In this document: piece after piece, positions 1 to 10,503 of the stretch
How the letters are laid out: every line of letters begins with the position of its first letter
How positions within the stretch are numbered: position 1 is the stretch's first letter
NCBI RefSeq assembly: GCF_026914185.1
Contig: NC_070559.1
Span: forward strand, 1,674,001-1,738,000
From: Puccinia triticina
Taxonomy: Eukaryota; Basidiomycota; Pucciniomycetes; Pucciniales; Pucciniaceae
Length of the DNA: 64,000 nt
Reading direction: 5' to 3'
Notes under the pieces: model-generated
Databases searched by the model: none
What the model was told of the DNA's origin: nothing
The model's input: the letters and a program-made list of their open reading frames with translations, nothing else
Program-made: the position numbers and the translations under genes

Positions 1-384
1 CTGTCTGTCTTTTCTTTTGTAAATTGGGGAGGGAGTGGTGAGACGTACTAGAATGGTCAAATGGGGTGATTTTCTTGATAGCTACTTTCTGCTTAGAAGG
101 TTCATGGACAGCCGAGCTACACCGGGGAGGTTTGTTTGAATCCGTGACCACCAACCGATCAGGCGCAGAAAAGAGATAGAGATCGGGGAGTCAGATGTCG
201 GCAAACCGATGAGGAACCCGGCGTTTCCGATAAAGAAGAATTTTACCATACGACGCCGTAGGCACCCTCGCCGACAACATCGATAATCGAGTAGTCGGGA
301 CCGACTCGGAACTGTTCGCGGGACAGACATAGTCAGAAACCAGACGCGATGGGAGAGAGGGAGGATGCTCACATTGCGATCCAT
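1..384 (-). CDS. Fus3/Kss1-type MAP kinase, 5' exons only
   Basis: This is the N-terminus of a fungal mitogen-activated protein kinase of the Fus3/Kss1/Pmk1 (YERK1) class, which relays mating and infection signals. Reading leftwards, a tiny first exon (384-373, MDRN) is followed by exon 2 (311-247) and exon 3 (116-49). The introns start with GT and end with AG, and the next donor lies at 48, so the rest of the gene is outside the window. Spliced, the protein reads FRVGPDYSIIDVVG, then the glycine loop GEGAYGVV, then the VAIKKI lysine segment and PFDHS, all typical of ERK-like kinases. The activation loop (TEY expected) is not visible. The gene looks intact as far as it goes. Family assignment is firm; the choice between Fus3 and Kss1 orthologues cannot be made from this fragment. 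Confidence 0.9.
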
Positions 385-1938
385 GGTTTGTGGCGACAGC
401 TTTCGTTGAGGTGGTGGTGTTTTTGTGGGATATTGGTGTTCTCTGGCTGGGACTGGCTGGGTGGGAGGAGTGCTGTTCTCGGCTGTGCCCGTCTGGGTTT
501 AGAGTTCCGGACCAGCAGATCGATGACGTAATCCCGCATCACCTCTCATAAACACATACTTGAACACATATGTATGTACATCCCTTCCGCAGCCCGGCAG
601 CGGCCAAACACAAAGTGCATACTCACATACAGCTGCATACGTCAATACCACTTTGTTGTCAAGTCTTGTGTCAAATGTGTCAAGTTTGCGGCCATGAAGC
701 TGTCATTAACCTGTCATGAGAGTGGCAGCTCCGTGAACCCCTCTAGTTTACAATCACGTTTCTGATCAATTGCTGAAGATTTTACAATTGAGCGAGTGAA
801 ATCTGCAGGGGATTGTGTGAAATCCCAAGTACAAGCTGTGTGCCACAGCTGTACCTGCTGTGGCAGAGCTAAGCAAATCCACATCAATCCCGTCAACCCC
901 AAGAACTTAGAAGTCCCGGAGGCGGAGGCGCTTTGAGGTGGAGGTGTTTGCGCCTCCAGCGGAGGGACTTATGCGGTATTGGTGATTTTGGACTGAGAAA
1001 AATGGCCGAAAACATCATTTCCAACAAATGTTGCTATAGCTCCCTTACCTCCAAAGATATCACCCAGATTCTTGGATAATCAGAAAGCCCAGCATCTTGT
1101 TTAATTTTTCATGCTCTTAGAGCATCAAATGTCCTCATTTGTTGCTCATAGTAACCCATTGAAGATGGGGGGGTTGCCAAAAAAGCCAAGCCTGAGCAGT
1201 GAGGTCCGTAAAACATCACTTTTAGTGCAAATCCATACACTTGCCTCAAGAAAAAAATGGCATGTATCCAGGACTGAAGTCAAAGCTTGCCAAAAAAACT
1301 CGGCTGAGGGCCGGTGCTGCACAGTTTTGCTTTACGTAAGGGATAAGACACTTTTGAGGTTATTTAGCAAGGGAGGATCCCATTGAATTTGCTCGTATTT
1401 ATGTATTTCTAGCTGGCAAGTTATCACTCTGTCACGTGACGGCCACACCTCCATCAATAATTCAGTATTTACATGCCTGAGGGGATTGGGAGGGCAAAGT
1501 CCCCAAAATTGCTCACTTCGATGCAAATGATTGGCTCTAGCCTACAGCACCAACGAAGATTTGCCGATGCCAAATAATCCATTTTACCAATGGAAGCAAG
1601 ATTCTATGGAACCAACCCAAACTTCACACGTTTCGCTAAAGGTGAGTGGGAAGCATTAATACGTATGAATCCTTCTGCAACTCTCGAGGAGAGACAATGA
1701 GGACAGCTGCTGCATCAAATAAGGTATCAAAGACTTTTAATTTTGAGAAATGGAGCATAACTCTATTCTAGTTTTACAGTGAGAAAGGAAAGTGGCAATC
1801 AAGCAAGCATTATGCTGTGTGGAAACGTATGAGTCGCGTTTGGGGAAGAGATTGAGAAAAGGGGAGATTTGATCGAGGGGCCGGTAACTTGTAAAATTCA
1901 AAAAGAGAGTGAGTGTGAAGGAGACGCCGCTCAATCTT
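385..1938. other. Gene-less stretch upstream of the MAP kinase
   Basis: I see no convincing gene here. The first few hundred bases are the MAP kinase 5' flank. One small hairpin element (911-970) lies in it. The open frames at 1111-1386 and 1737-1961 have no recognisable domain, no clear introns and no similarity to neighbouring genes. Confidence 0.5.
911..970. repeat. Short hairpin element, AAGTCCC family
   Basis: It is bounded by AAGTCCCGG at 911 and GAGGGACTT at 962-970, with a GC-rich inverted core (GGAGGCG ... CGCCTCC). Similar small elements occur at 6139-6262, 43435-43503 and 53378-53456, so this is a dispersed family. Confidence 0.5.
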
Positions 1939-2907
1939 TTAAGGCAAGCGCCTGGACCCAACTAAGCCGCCGTTTGGTCTTCCACCAAAGCCATTGCTGA
2001 ACGAGCCGCCGCGCGGTCCGCCAAGGATTCCACCCAGGTTGATTCCGATGTTGACAAATAAATTGATGTTAAGACCCAGTCCACCTAAGATGCCACCCAA
2101 GTCGATCTGGATGCCGGAAGCGACCGTCTGACAGAAGTTTCCGAACGAGCTCATCTTTTGGAACACCTCTGTAGATGCGGACAATGTTCAATCGTTGGTT
2201 AATGTTCTTCCTTCTGGATATGTGTGCCAAAATTGGGTAGAAAAAACGAGGTTAAACGCACGAGTAAACTGTGTTTCCCATCGGTAACCATAGGTCTGTT
2301 TCCCGATGATGATGATAGACTGGAAAGATCTGTACATTGTCGTTACAGATTGCTGGAATTGCGTCTGGAGTGGAGAAACGAATGGATAAACATGCCATCA
2401 GCCAAATGAGCTTGTTGTTCAATGATACAGGATCTCTCAAAGAGAAATGAAAGTAAAAGACGCACTTGGAAGCCACTCTGAGCCAAGCCATTATTGCAAA
2501 GGTCGTAGGATTGGTACTGGGAGACGGTCGATTGATAGCTCTGATATAGCGTTTGGACGGATTCGTACGCAACGCTCACATCTGCTCGCTGCTCGAAGAC
2601 CGACTGAGTCTGGACGAATGACTGAGACAGCGACTGCCAGCTGGTCTGGAAACTCTGGACTTGGACGGAGCAGCTTGCTGATGCGCTTGTTGCAAAATGA
2701 GGCGGATGACCGTGAGGCGGATGACCGTGACGCGGCGAGAGAGCCGGCTTTACTGTTGCAGGGATGGCATGCGCGTCGAAAGAAAAACCTGCGTTTTTTT
2801 TATTCGCAAGGTCAAGTTAGTTAGCTTCTTTGTCTCGCGCCAGGGTCAAAAAAACAAGCCTCACTGGCAACGAGCAGGAGCACCAAAGACAAAGCTTTAG
2901 AAAGCAT
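1939..2907 (-). CDS. Small secreted protein, copy 1 (glycine-rich C-terminus)
   Basis: This is a predicted secreted protein of unknown function and a close paralogue of the gene at 7044-7972. The start at 2907 gives MLSKALSLVLLLVAS, and the signal peptide continues across intron 1 into FSFDAHA. The mature part is Ser/Gln-rich (SWQSLSQSFVQTQSVFEQ), then YQSYQSTVSQYQS, then a Gly/Ile/Leu-rich segment with ILGGLGLNINLFVNIG. The three introns lie at the same places as in copy 2. This copy carries an in-frame run of two HGHPP-type units near residue 35, made by a short tandem duplication at about 2697-2730, and it has a different, shorter C-terminus (ending SRRLP). The frame is intact. In rusts such genes are effector candidates, but that role is inference from secretion, size and duplication only. 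Confidence 0.75.
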
Positions 2908-3060
2908 GGCGGAAGTGAGAGTTATTCGGTGGGTGTGCGGTTACTTTGGTAGTGAGTGTTTGGAGGGCTGGACGGAAGAGAACGACTGGAAGTGTGTGCT
3001 GGGGTAGAAAGACTGGAATGGGATGAAGAAAGTAGACGAAGTGGAGAAAATATCAAGACA

Positions 3061-3067
3061 CTTTATA
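3061..3067 (-). promoter_or_regulatory. TATA box of secreted-protein copy 1
   Basis: On the minus strand the sequence is TATAAAG, about 155 bp upstream of the start at 2907. The same motif sits at the matching place before copy 2, so it is conserved through the duplication. Confidence 0.5.
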
Positions 3068-3292
3068 GTATTTCCTTAACTCTTGAAGCTGAAGAACAGC
3101 GCCCGACGTTCAGAAGGCGATCTGCCACAAGACTGCCATCAGTGAGCAGTTATCCAGATCATCCATAAGTGCGCGGTAGGTCCTCAGATTATGGATAACA
3201 ACTCAGATCATGTCCAACGACCCGATGGACGCCATATCCGGAGTCCTGGTAGGCAAGCCCTCAGCGAGATGATCCTCATGGATGAAGGCTGG

Positions 3293-4140
3293 TTGTCTAG
3301 ATTCGCGATGGTACGGGTACCGCTAGTCCGGGACGGCATAACAAGATGAGGCGGCACAACCCACTGCTACCGCCTCCCGCCATTCGGACTGAATCTAGGT
3401 CTGAGGCTAGGGATAGGAGGATTTGGCACCCGCCATTAGGGCAGTTCCCAGGGCATTTCACGTTCCGCCAAGACATTACGTTTTAAAAGGTTGGTTTGCT
3501 GATGCACAGTTTTACAATCATGGTGTAATAGTAATTTCAGTGCAAAACCTTCTTCAATAACCCAATGGCAATAGCAGAGTCTATGTACCAAGGTGTTAAT
3601 ATAGAGTTGGCTGCAGCTGTAAATATCATCAGATTCAAGGCCAGCATGAAAAAGTAACTCAAAGCACTTCAACCTCACATGTGACTTGGGATGTATTTTT
3701 GGTTCTCAAAATGGAGCTACATACCAGCCACAACCTCCTGGCTGGTGGGCACAATCTTCCAGAGAAAGTATCTGAAAGAGGGTTATACAAGGAGCTCACT
3801 GCACAAGGTACCCCAAAAAAGTGGATTGGATTGTCGTCGACGTGTTAAGCTGTCACGTCGTCCCAGTAGGATAGTGCATCTTGAGAGTAAAAGATTTCGT
3901 GCTGTGAGAGAAGGTTGCTATGAAAAAATTGCATCACATTTTTAGGCATCTTGTATGTATCATTTTTATCAATAAATCTACAACAGTTTTTTTTTTTCGG
4001 GTTATGTATACATCTGGAGAAACATACAACTGGTTGAAACATACCGACGACCATGTCGGTCTAAAAAATAAAACAACGCATCCACCCTGGCTTTCTGGGC
4101 CCATCATCGGCAAGTCAGCCCCGCTTTTGGCAGTCATCTT
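3293..4140. other. Gene-less spacer between duplication arm and DUF3421 gene
   Basis: No supported coding exon. The part next to 4141 is probably the 3' untranslated region of the DUF3421 gene. Open frames here (for example 3436-3678 and 3691-3945) lack domains and splice structure. Confidence 0.4.
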
Positions 4141-5717
4141 TCAGGCGTAGGTTAAAATGTTGAACTCTTGAGAGGTCTTTTCCTTGCCTGTAAAAAAACC
4201 CCCAATTCAAGAGAACAGTCAACCAAAAAAACAAGTTACAATGTTTTTGTCAGAGTGAATCAACATACCTCCGTAAGAAAAGATTGCGAAATCGGTGCCG
4301 TCTTGGGATTTGCAGGGATGTACGCCTCCTTCATGAAGAACTTGGCACACGAACAAGAATCTGCACCCACAAATGAAGTCGGATTAGAATCAGGGTGTGG
4401 ACTGCTCCGATATAAAGGATAGCTAACCTTCCATCTTCTTCTCGGCCTCCCTCCACAGGTTGCCAGCCCTGAGCTTGAATAACTCCATGGCTCGGAGAGT
4501 GGTTCACCCACTTGACGGAATTTTTATCACCGCACAAGATCTAAAATAACTCTTGTTAGATTTCTATCCAGTTTCACAGTGATCCGATCAAGAAGGAGAG
4601 TTGCAGTCAAACTCACTTCGAACTTATCAAAGTCGTTATGCTCTTTACCGCCATAACCAATCACACAACCGCCCAAGTGATTCGAGACTTTTCCAACATG
4701 TAAGCCCCCCTTGTAGTAGGTTCTACCTATATACAATGTGTGTCCTCCTTCGCGACCACCTTCAATAGCATTGTTAGGGATCGGGTCACTTTTGCTGATT
4801 AGCATCCAGTAAACGGGCGGACTTCGGCCACCCGCAGAGCTTGAAGAAGAAAGGAAGCAACAGTCAAATGATTACGGAATTAGCAAGAGTAGAAGGCGAG
4901 GTGTGTGCGTGCACAAGGAAACGCTCACTAGTGCTGGGTATGTGCATGGGCACCCTGGAGCCATTTCTCACGGCTGGATTCGTTGATCCAGGCTTGCTTT
5001 TTGGACTCTTCTACGGCCTGGTTCTTGTGCTTACTGTAAGCATAAACACCGCCGCCGATCGCTTAATCAAAAGAAGGAAAAATCAGCAATGAATTGTCAC
5101 AGAAGAGTCCAACATAAGAAGTATCACCCGCACTAACCAAGTGCACCTAGGATACCACCCCCGATCTCGAGCTTGTGTTTCTTCGTCTCATCCAGCCAAC
5201 CCTCGTCTTTCTTTTCACCCTCTGGGTGGTCATATCTATCATCCTTGTGCTCATCGTGGCCCCATCCGCCTGGTGGACATTTGAAATGAATGTTAATAGA
5301 CGGACAACTATGAGGCAGAACACAGCAATGTGAAGCCTGACATACCAGGTTGAGGCATGTTTTGTTGGCCATAACCTCCGCCGCCTCCGGATTGGTCAAC
5401 GAAGCCTTGGTTCTGATTGCGATGGTGCTCTTCGACACCATGGTGAGTTTCACCGGACCGGTATTGATGGTGGGACTCCTCTGGCAATCGGGACCAGAGT
5501 GCAGGAACAACAGGCGGCTGCCAGTTCGGCTCGGATTGATGAGGTTGGACGATTTTATAGAGGTGACCTTCGTAATCTACGACGGCATCAGGTCCGTACT
5601 GGGTCCAAGCCTCCCTGATTAAATTATTCGTATCATTGAGGGAGTGAGCGGTGGCGACGACCAGAATAACATGTCAACCATAGAGCGAGTAAACATCACT
5701 AACCATTGGTAGACCAT
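4141..5717 (-). CDS. CBM5/12 chitin-binding-like plus DUF3421 (DM9) protein
   Basis: This protein combines two carbohydrate-linked modules. Exon 1 is MVYQW (from 5717). Exon 2 completes a CBM5/12-like module with EAWTQYGPDAVVDYEG, then HLYKIVQPHQSEPNW and VPALWSRL, the usual aromatic pattern of chitin-binding modules. A His/Gln/Gly-rich linker follows, then a glycine-rich hydrophobic stretch (LEIGGGILGALAIGGGVYAY). The C-terminus is DUF3421 with two DM9-type repeats: AIEGGREGGHTLYIGR with GYGGKE, and PVEGGREEDGR with SYGGKE. DM9 proteins studied in oysters bind mannose. Six introns join in frame and the stop is at 4143-4141. There is no classical signal peptide. The module order is clear; chitin or mannose binding in this organism is inference. 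Confidence 0.85.
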
Positions 5718-6631
5718 TTTGGTTGTTTGTGATTGCAAGAGGTTTCTGGACAAGAATCAGTTGGACTTCGGTAAGGAAACTCTTGGGGAGGGATAAGCAG
5801 ACGATGGGTTCTGGCTCGAGAAGGTCTTGCCGATCAGACTGCTGCAGATATTTGAAAGGCGAAGGCAGATCACATCACATCCAACTTCACCGCCACCAGT
5901 CCTGACGTCATCCTTACAATAACCGGCAAGGTTACTAAATATGTATAACACACATACTCACATTAGTATAAACACATACAAATAGTAAATGTCCATCGAG
6001 GATTGGAGTCGCATCGAGCCAGAACACAAGCTTGGCTCTTGGCTGGCCAGTGCAAAACAAACCTTGGAATAGGGCAAGGCAATGGCAAACAACCCGTCTG
6101 CAACCAAACTCGCAATGACAGTGTCTCAGGTACATAAAGTAACTAACTTAACTAAGTCCCTCTCTATGTGGAGGGGGGACGCTGTCCCGCAGGGACCCTC
6201 CGAAGGAGGGGTCGCTTCGCTCCCCCGAGGAGGAGGGACTTAGCTAAATTAGATAAAGTAACACGTAAATAAAACATGAAGCGGGCTATCAAGCTGTAAT
6301 GGGGACTGGGCTCGTAGCCCGAGGGTGTTAGAGAAACTCCACAACGGCCCCTACTTTTGCTAGCGTCCCTCTGTGATGGGAGGAAGGGTTCCGTCCCGCA
6401 GGGAGGGTGTTATTTTAAGATGTGTGGCTGGTTTCAAATTCAGTTTGGCCCGTTGAATGGACTGGCTCTCGTTGTGGCATCATAGGCAACAGCATTGACT
6501 TGTGCAAGAATGCGGCAATGCCTTTGCATCTGGGACGTTTGTTGGTATTATCCATCGCGCTGAATACTTCCTTACTTCAACCATCGTTCAACCTTTGTTT
6601 GTTGAAGAATTGTGGCAGCACTGTCAATCTG
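5718..6631. other. Gene-less stretch with one MITE
   Basis: Upstream flank of the DUF3421 gene. It holds a MITE at 6139-6262 and a GC-rich stretch at 6300-6415 with repeated GTCCC/GGGAC motifs. I see no supported gene. Confidence 0.4.
6139..6262. mobile_element. Short MITE, AAGTCCCTC family
   Basis: The terminal inverted repeats are about 24-30 bp, starting GTWAC and ending CTAAGTCCCTC on both sides. The interior is GC-rich (GCTGTCCCGCAGGGACC). No coding capacity. It is the longest-TIR copy of the AAGTCCC hairpin family seen here. Confidence 0.6.
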
Positions 6632-6881
6632 GGTAATCAACCTTCATCCTCCTTCATCCATAAGGATTATCTCGCTGAGTGCTTGCCTACCAGGACTCCC
6701 GATGTCTACCTCCATGGCGACCATCGAGTCGTTGGACATGATCTGAGTTGTTATCCATAATCTGAGGACCTGCCGCGCACCTATGGATGATCTAGATAAC
6801 TGCTCACTAATGACAGTCCTGAGGCACATTGCCTGCTGAACACCGGGCGCTGTTCTTCAGCTTCAAGAGTTGAGGAAATGG

Positions 6882-6888
6882 TATAAAG
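6882..6888 (+). promoter_or_regulatory. TATA box of secreted-protein copy 2
   Basis: TATAAAG about 160 bp before the start codon at 7044, matching the element before copy 1. Confidence 0.5.
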
Positions 6889-7043
6889 TGTCTAGGTATC
6901 TTCCTCACTTTTTCTACTGCCTTCATCCCATTCCAATCGTTCTACCCCAGTGCACACTTCCAGTCGTTCTCTTCCGCGTCCAGGCCTCCAAACACTCACT
7001 ACCAAAGTAACCGCTCACCCACCGAATAACTCTCACTTACGCC

Positions 7044-7972
7044 ATGTTTTCTAAAGCTTCGTCTTTTGTTCTCCTACTCGTTGCCAGTGAGTCTTGATTG
7101 ACTGACCCCGGCGCAAGACAAAGCTAACTAACTTGACCTTGCGAAACCAAAAACGCAGGTTTTTCTTTCGACGCGCATGCCGTTCCCGCAACAGCCAAGC
7201 CGGCCCTACTGCCGCGTCAAGCATCCAGTTTTGCAACAAGCGCATCGGCAAGCTCCTCCGTTCAAGTCCAGAGTTTCCAGGCCAGCTGGCAGTCGCTGTC
7301 TCAGTCATTCGTCCAGACTCAATCCGTTTTCGAGCAGCGAGCAGATGTCAGCGTTGCGTACAGATCCGTCCAAACCCTCTATCAGAGCTATCAATCGACG
7401 GTCTCCCAGTACCAATCCTGCAACCTTTGCAATCCTGGCTTGTCTCAAAGTGGCTTCCAAGTTCGTCCTCTGTAATTTTGCTTCTTTGTGAAATCTTGCA
7501 TCATAAAAAACAGACACAATTGGCTGATGACATGCATATCTATTTGTCTCTCCAGGCGCAATTTCAGCAATCCATAACGACGATGTACAGATCTTTCCAA
7601 TCTATCATCATCATCGGCAAACAGACCTATGGTTACCGATGGGAAACACAGTTTACTCGTGCGTTTAACCTCGTCTTTTCTGCCAAATTTTGGCACACGT
7701 CCAAAAGAAGGACATTGACCGACGATTGAACATTGTCTGCATCTACAGAGGTGTTCCGAAAGATGACCTCGTTCGGAAGCTTCTGTCAGACGGTCGCTTC
7801 CGGCTTGCAGATCGACTTGAGTGGCATCTTAGGTGGACTGGGTCTTAACATCAATTTGTTTGTCAACATCGGGATCAACCTGGGTGGAATCCTCGGCGGA
7901 CCTGGCGGGGGCTTGCTCGGCAGTGTCCTTGGTGGAGGACCAAACAGCGGCTTAGTTGGGGGCTTGCTTTGA
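7044..7972 (+). CDS. Small secreted protein, copy 2 (glycine-rich C-terminus)
   Basis: Predicted secreted protein of unknown function, paralogous to 1939-2907. The start at 7044 gives MFSKASSFVLLLVAS, and the signal peptide is completed after intron 1 (donor GTGAGT; acceptor before GTTTTTC). Exon 2 encodes a Ser/Gln-rich region (SWQSLSQSFVQTQSVFEQ). A CNLC motif then precedes intron 2, which ends just before GCGCAATTTCAG. Exon 3 encodes QQSITTMYRSFQSIIII. The last exon encodes SFCQTVASGLQIDL and a Gly-rich tail with GGILGGPGGGLLG, ending in GGLL and TGA at 7972. The length is about 225 residues. Being one of an inverted pair around a lectin-like gene, it may be an effector or a surface protein; the sequence does not decide. 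Confidence 0.8.
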
Positions 7973-7980
7973 AAATCCAG

Positions 7981-8860
7981 CGGCATCTCCTTTCATCTCC
8001 CATTTTGCACTATCCTTCCATTTGTTTTCGAAGTTTTAGAAGCCACACGTTCATCAAATCCTCCATTCTCTCAATCTCCTTCCCAAACATGACTTGCACG
8101 TCTCTGCATAGCAAATGGCCACTTCATTTGTTACATTCTTTACTGTAAAACTAGAAATATGGACAAGCTCTCAAAATTCAAAGTCTTTTGATTCCCTACT
8201 TGACCAAACAGATACTCGCTTTGTATTCCCTCGAGAGTTGGAGAAGTACGTCTACATACTCGAAAGCTCTGAATGTCTTTCATCATTACCAAGACGCGTG
8301 GAAAGTTTGGGCTGGTTTCAAAGCACATTCCCATTAGTACAATTCATTCAGCTGTGACCGGTTGTGTTTTTGTTTGTGCCACATGGCTAGACGGGGCATG
8401 ACATGAAGGTTCCAATCCATGGATGGCCAAATCACTTGCTTATAGTGGGCGATGTAAGGGATTCATGCTCAATTAATTCGCCGCAGCCACTTGAAGGGAT
8501 TTATATCAACCCATTGGGGCATATGAGGCCGTCCAGTTATGAAGCTTAGAGCTAGAGACGAGGGCGCTCAGGTCCCCGCTAGACAGGGTCACAGTAATGG
8601 CAGGCTTTGTTTCGGCTATTTGCAGCCTTTAACGAGCCTGGCAGGTCAACAAAATTGTGCGGCGAATGTGTCACAAAAGTGCCCGAGTAATCGGCCGTAC
8701 GGCCGGACTCATACGGACAGTGAATGACCTCAGTCTCACTACTGGCAAGGGTCACTTTTTGTTGGCTGCCGCACAAACGGTGAACTCCCTCCGCCAGAAG
8801 CTCCCGGATCGTTTGACTCTCCTGAACCGTTCTCGTTCATCAAAATAGCTTACAACAGCG
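7981..8860. other. Gene-less stretch before the acidic secreted gene
   Basis: No supported exon. It holds the 3' flank of the secreted-protein gene and the 5' flank of the next gene. Open frames at 8115-8357 and 8539-8727 have no recognisable domain. Confidence 0.4.
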
Positions 8861-8868
8861 ATATATAG
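8861..8868 (+). promoter_or_regulatory. TATA box of the acidic secreted protein gene
   Basis: ATATATAG about 70 bp upstream of the ATG at 8936, a normal spacing for a fungal core promoter. Confidence 0.4.
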
Positions 8869-8935
8869 ATGTCACGTTTTTCATGGAGAAGTTTCGACTT
8901 CTCACGTTCCATTCGTCGCTCACAAACCTGTTAAA

Positions 8936-9875
8936 ATGACTCGCTTGACTTCCTTCCGATATATTTGTGCCTGGCTCCTTCTAGTGCTTTGGTCCGATCT
9001 TTGTCTTGGCTCACCAACCCCGAGAAAAACCCCGCTTGATACCCATCCAGACAACAACCAACCCGACCTTGAGGCTGATAGAGCTCTTGCTCCAAATATC
9101 ACTAATCTTGATAGCGGTGATCCGACTCCCAACACCACAGCCCCTGGTGATCGTAATACCAATTCCAATAACATCTATCCAACTGGAACCAATCTAAATT
9201 CAAGCACGACACATGATGGTATTGTCGATTACAATCCAAGCGACGATGATGAATTTGACGATGATGATGACGACAACGACGACGATGATGGTGATTGGAA
9301 TGAGGATCCGAGTGATGATGCGAATACAAATGATAATGTGGTGAGTCATTTGCTACTTTTTTCGATGCGGCTTACGCTGAACGAGCTCTATAAATACCTG
9401 GGCTGGACAGTCTGAAGAGCCTAAATATTGACGAGACTGGTACACACATTCAGGCTGATTGTAATCCGGATACACCAACGCAACCCACGTGGCCAGATGA
9501 TGGAAATCAGAAGTCGGATTCTTCCAGTGACCAAGAGCAGAATGGTGGGAAGCGCTTAGTAGGCTTTTTGTTGCGCATTTTTAATATAACTTTTTTTTTG
9601 GAAGCAAATGCTAACACTTTCTTTCATGTGGCTTAGGTGGCACCCAACTCAACTAATCCCGGACAGGGATCCAACATAGGGAAAAACATTTCTTCAAGCA
9701 CGCAGGAACACGTAAGTCATGTTTACGTCATTCCGAGTTTCAAAAGAAAGCAATGATTGTTTACTGACCCTATGAACTCCAGAATACCGCACACGGGCTC
9801 CTGATCAGCCTACGTGGAATGTGGCATCTTACTTTCTTCGCAATTATCTGGGGGAATCTGCTGATAATATTGTGA
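8936..9875 (+). CDS. Secreted acidic protein with hydrophobic (GPI-type) C-terminus
   Basis: The product starts with a clear signal peptide (MTRLTSFRYICAWLLLVLWS, cleavage probably after DLCLG). It continues as a Pro/Asn/Thr-rich, low-complexity region with several N-glycosylation sequons (NIT, NTT, NSS). Residues about 100-120 are a run of Asp/Glu (DDDEFDDDDDD). Three introns, all phase 0, begin GTGAGT, GTAGGC and GTAAGT. The last exon ends in a hydrophobic tail (HLTFFAIIWGNLLIIL) directly before TGA at 9873-9875, as expected for a GPI-anchor signal. I recognise no enzymatic domain. A cell-wall or surface role is inferred from architecture only. The gene looks intact. Confidence 0.75.
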
Positions 9876-10503
9876 AACCAAGTTTTCACTTGACTGTTGT
9901 TCTTATCCTCCTCTTTCCAACTGCCGTTCAGTTCATCCACACTCATCAGATTTGTATCCGTTCAAATAAAAGTTTATCATTTTTCCAGATGTCTTTCTCT
10001 CTACCATTCTGTGTGGAATGAATCTCCTCGTCATATGTATTCTCTCAAAAAAGTAAACCCCCGATGGGTAGGTGCTTGGCGGGTTCAGTGGAGAATACTC
10101 CAAATATAGTGAAAATGAACCCGTAAAGTGATATTAAGAATCGTGTATCCATGCAGAAGAGGAAGAAATGATTGATTTGTCCTTGTAGGGCCGCCGACCT
10201 CGAGCGGTTCAACTATACAAAGACGACAACATTTTGTGCTCCTCAAATGTGAGATTCCTAAAAAATCAAAAAGAATTGCAGTGAGAAAAGGAAAGGAAAC
10301 AGAACACAACTGCAAAGAAACACAAAACAGACATCAAATAGCAAGATAACAAAAAGAGATCTAATCTGGATGAAAAAAAAAACCGCTACACATCAAGTCA
10401 TGCCAATCTGTGTTTCTTTCTGTGTGGTAGCTTGGAAGATTTGCGCCAAGTCATAAATCTATCTGGTTAAGAGTGCTATGCCCTCTTTCGAAAGTATAAC
10501 CAC
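9876..10503. other. Intergenic, convergent 3' flanks
   Basis: This is the space between two convergent genes and should hold both 3' untranslated regions. No coding signal is visible. Confidence 0.4.

Larger units (their letters stand above)
1939..3292. repeat. Left arm of a large inverted duplication
   Basis: This segment is the reverse complement of about 6632-7980. It holds secreted-protein copy 1, its promoter with a TATA box (3061-3067, minus strand) and a few hundred bases further upstream. Similarity fades at about 3292 on this side and 6632 on the other. The DUF3421 gene sits in the spacer. Confidence 0.75.
6632..7980. repeat. Right arm of the large inverted duplication
   Basis: Reverse complement of about 1939-3292. 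It carries secreted-protein copy 2 with its upstream region. The arms have diverged by point changes, small indels and a replaced C-terminal end of the coding region. Confidence 0.75.
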
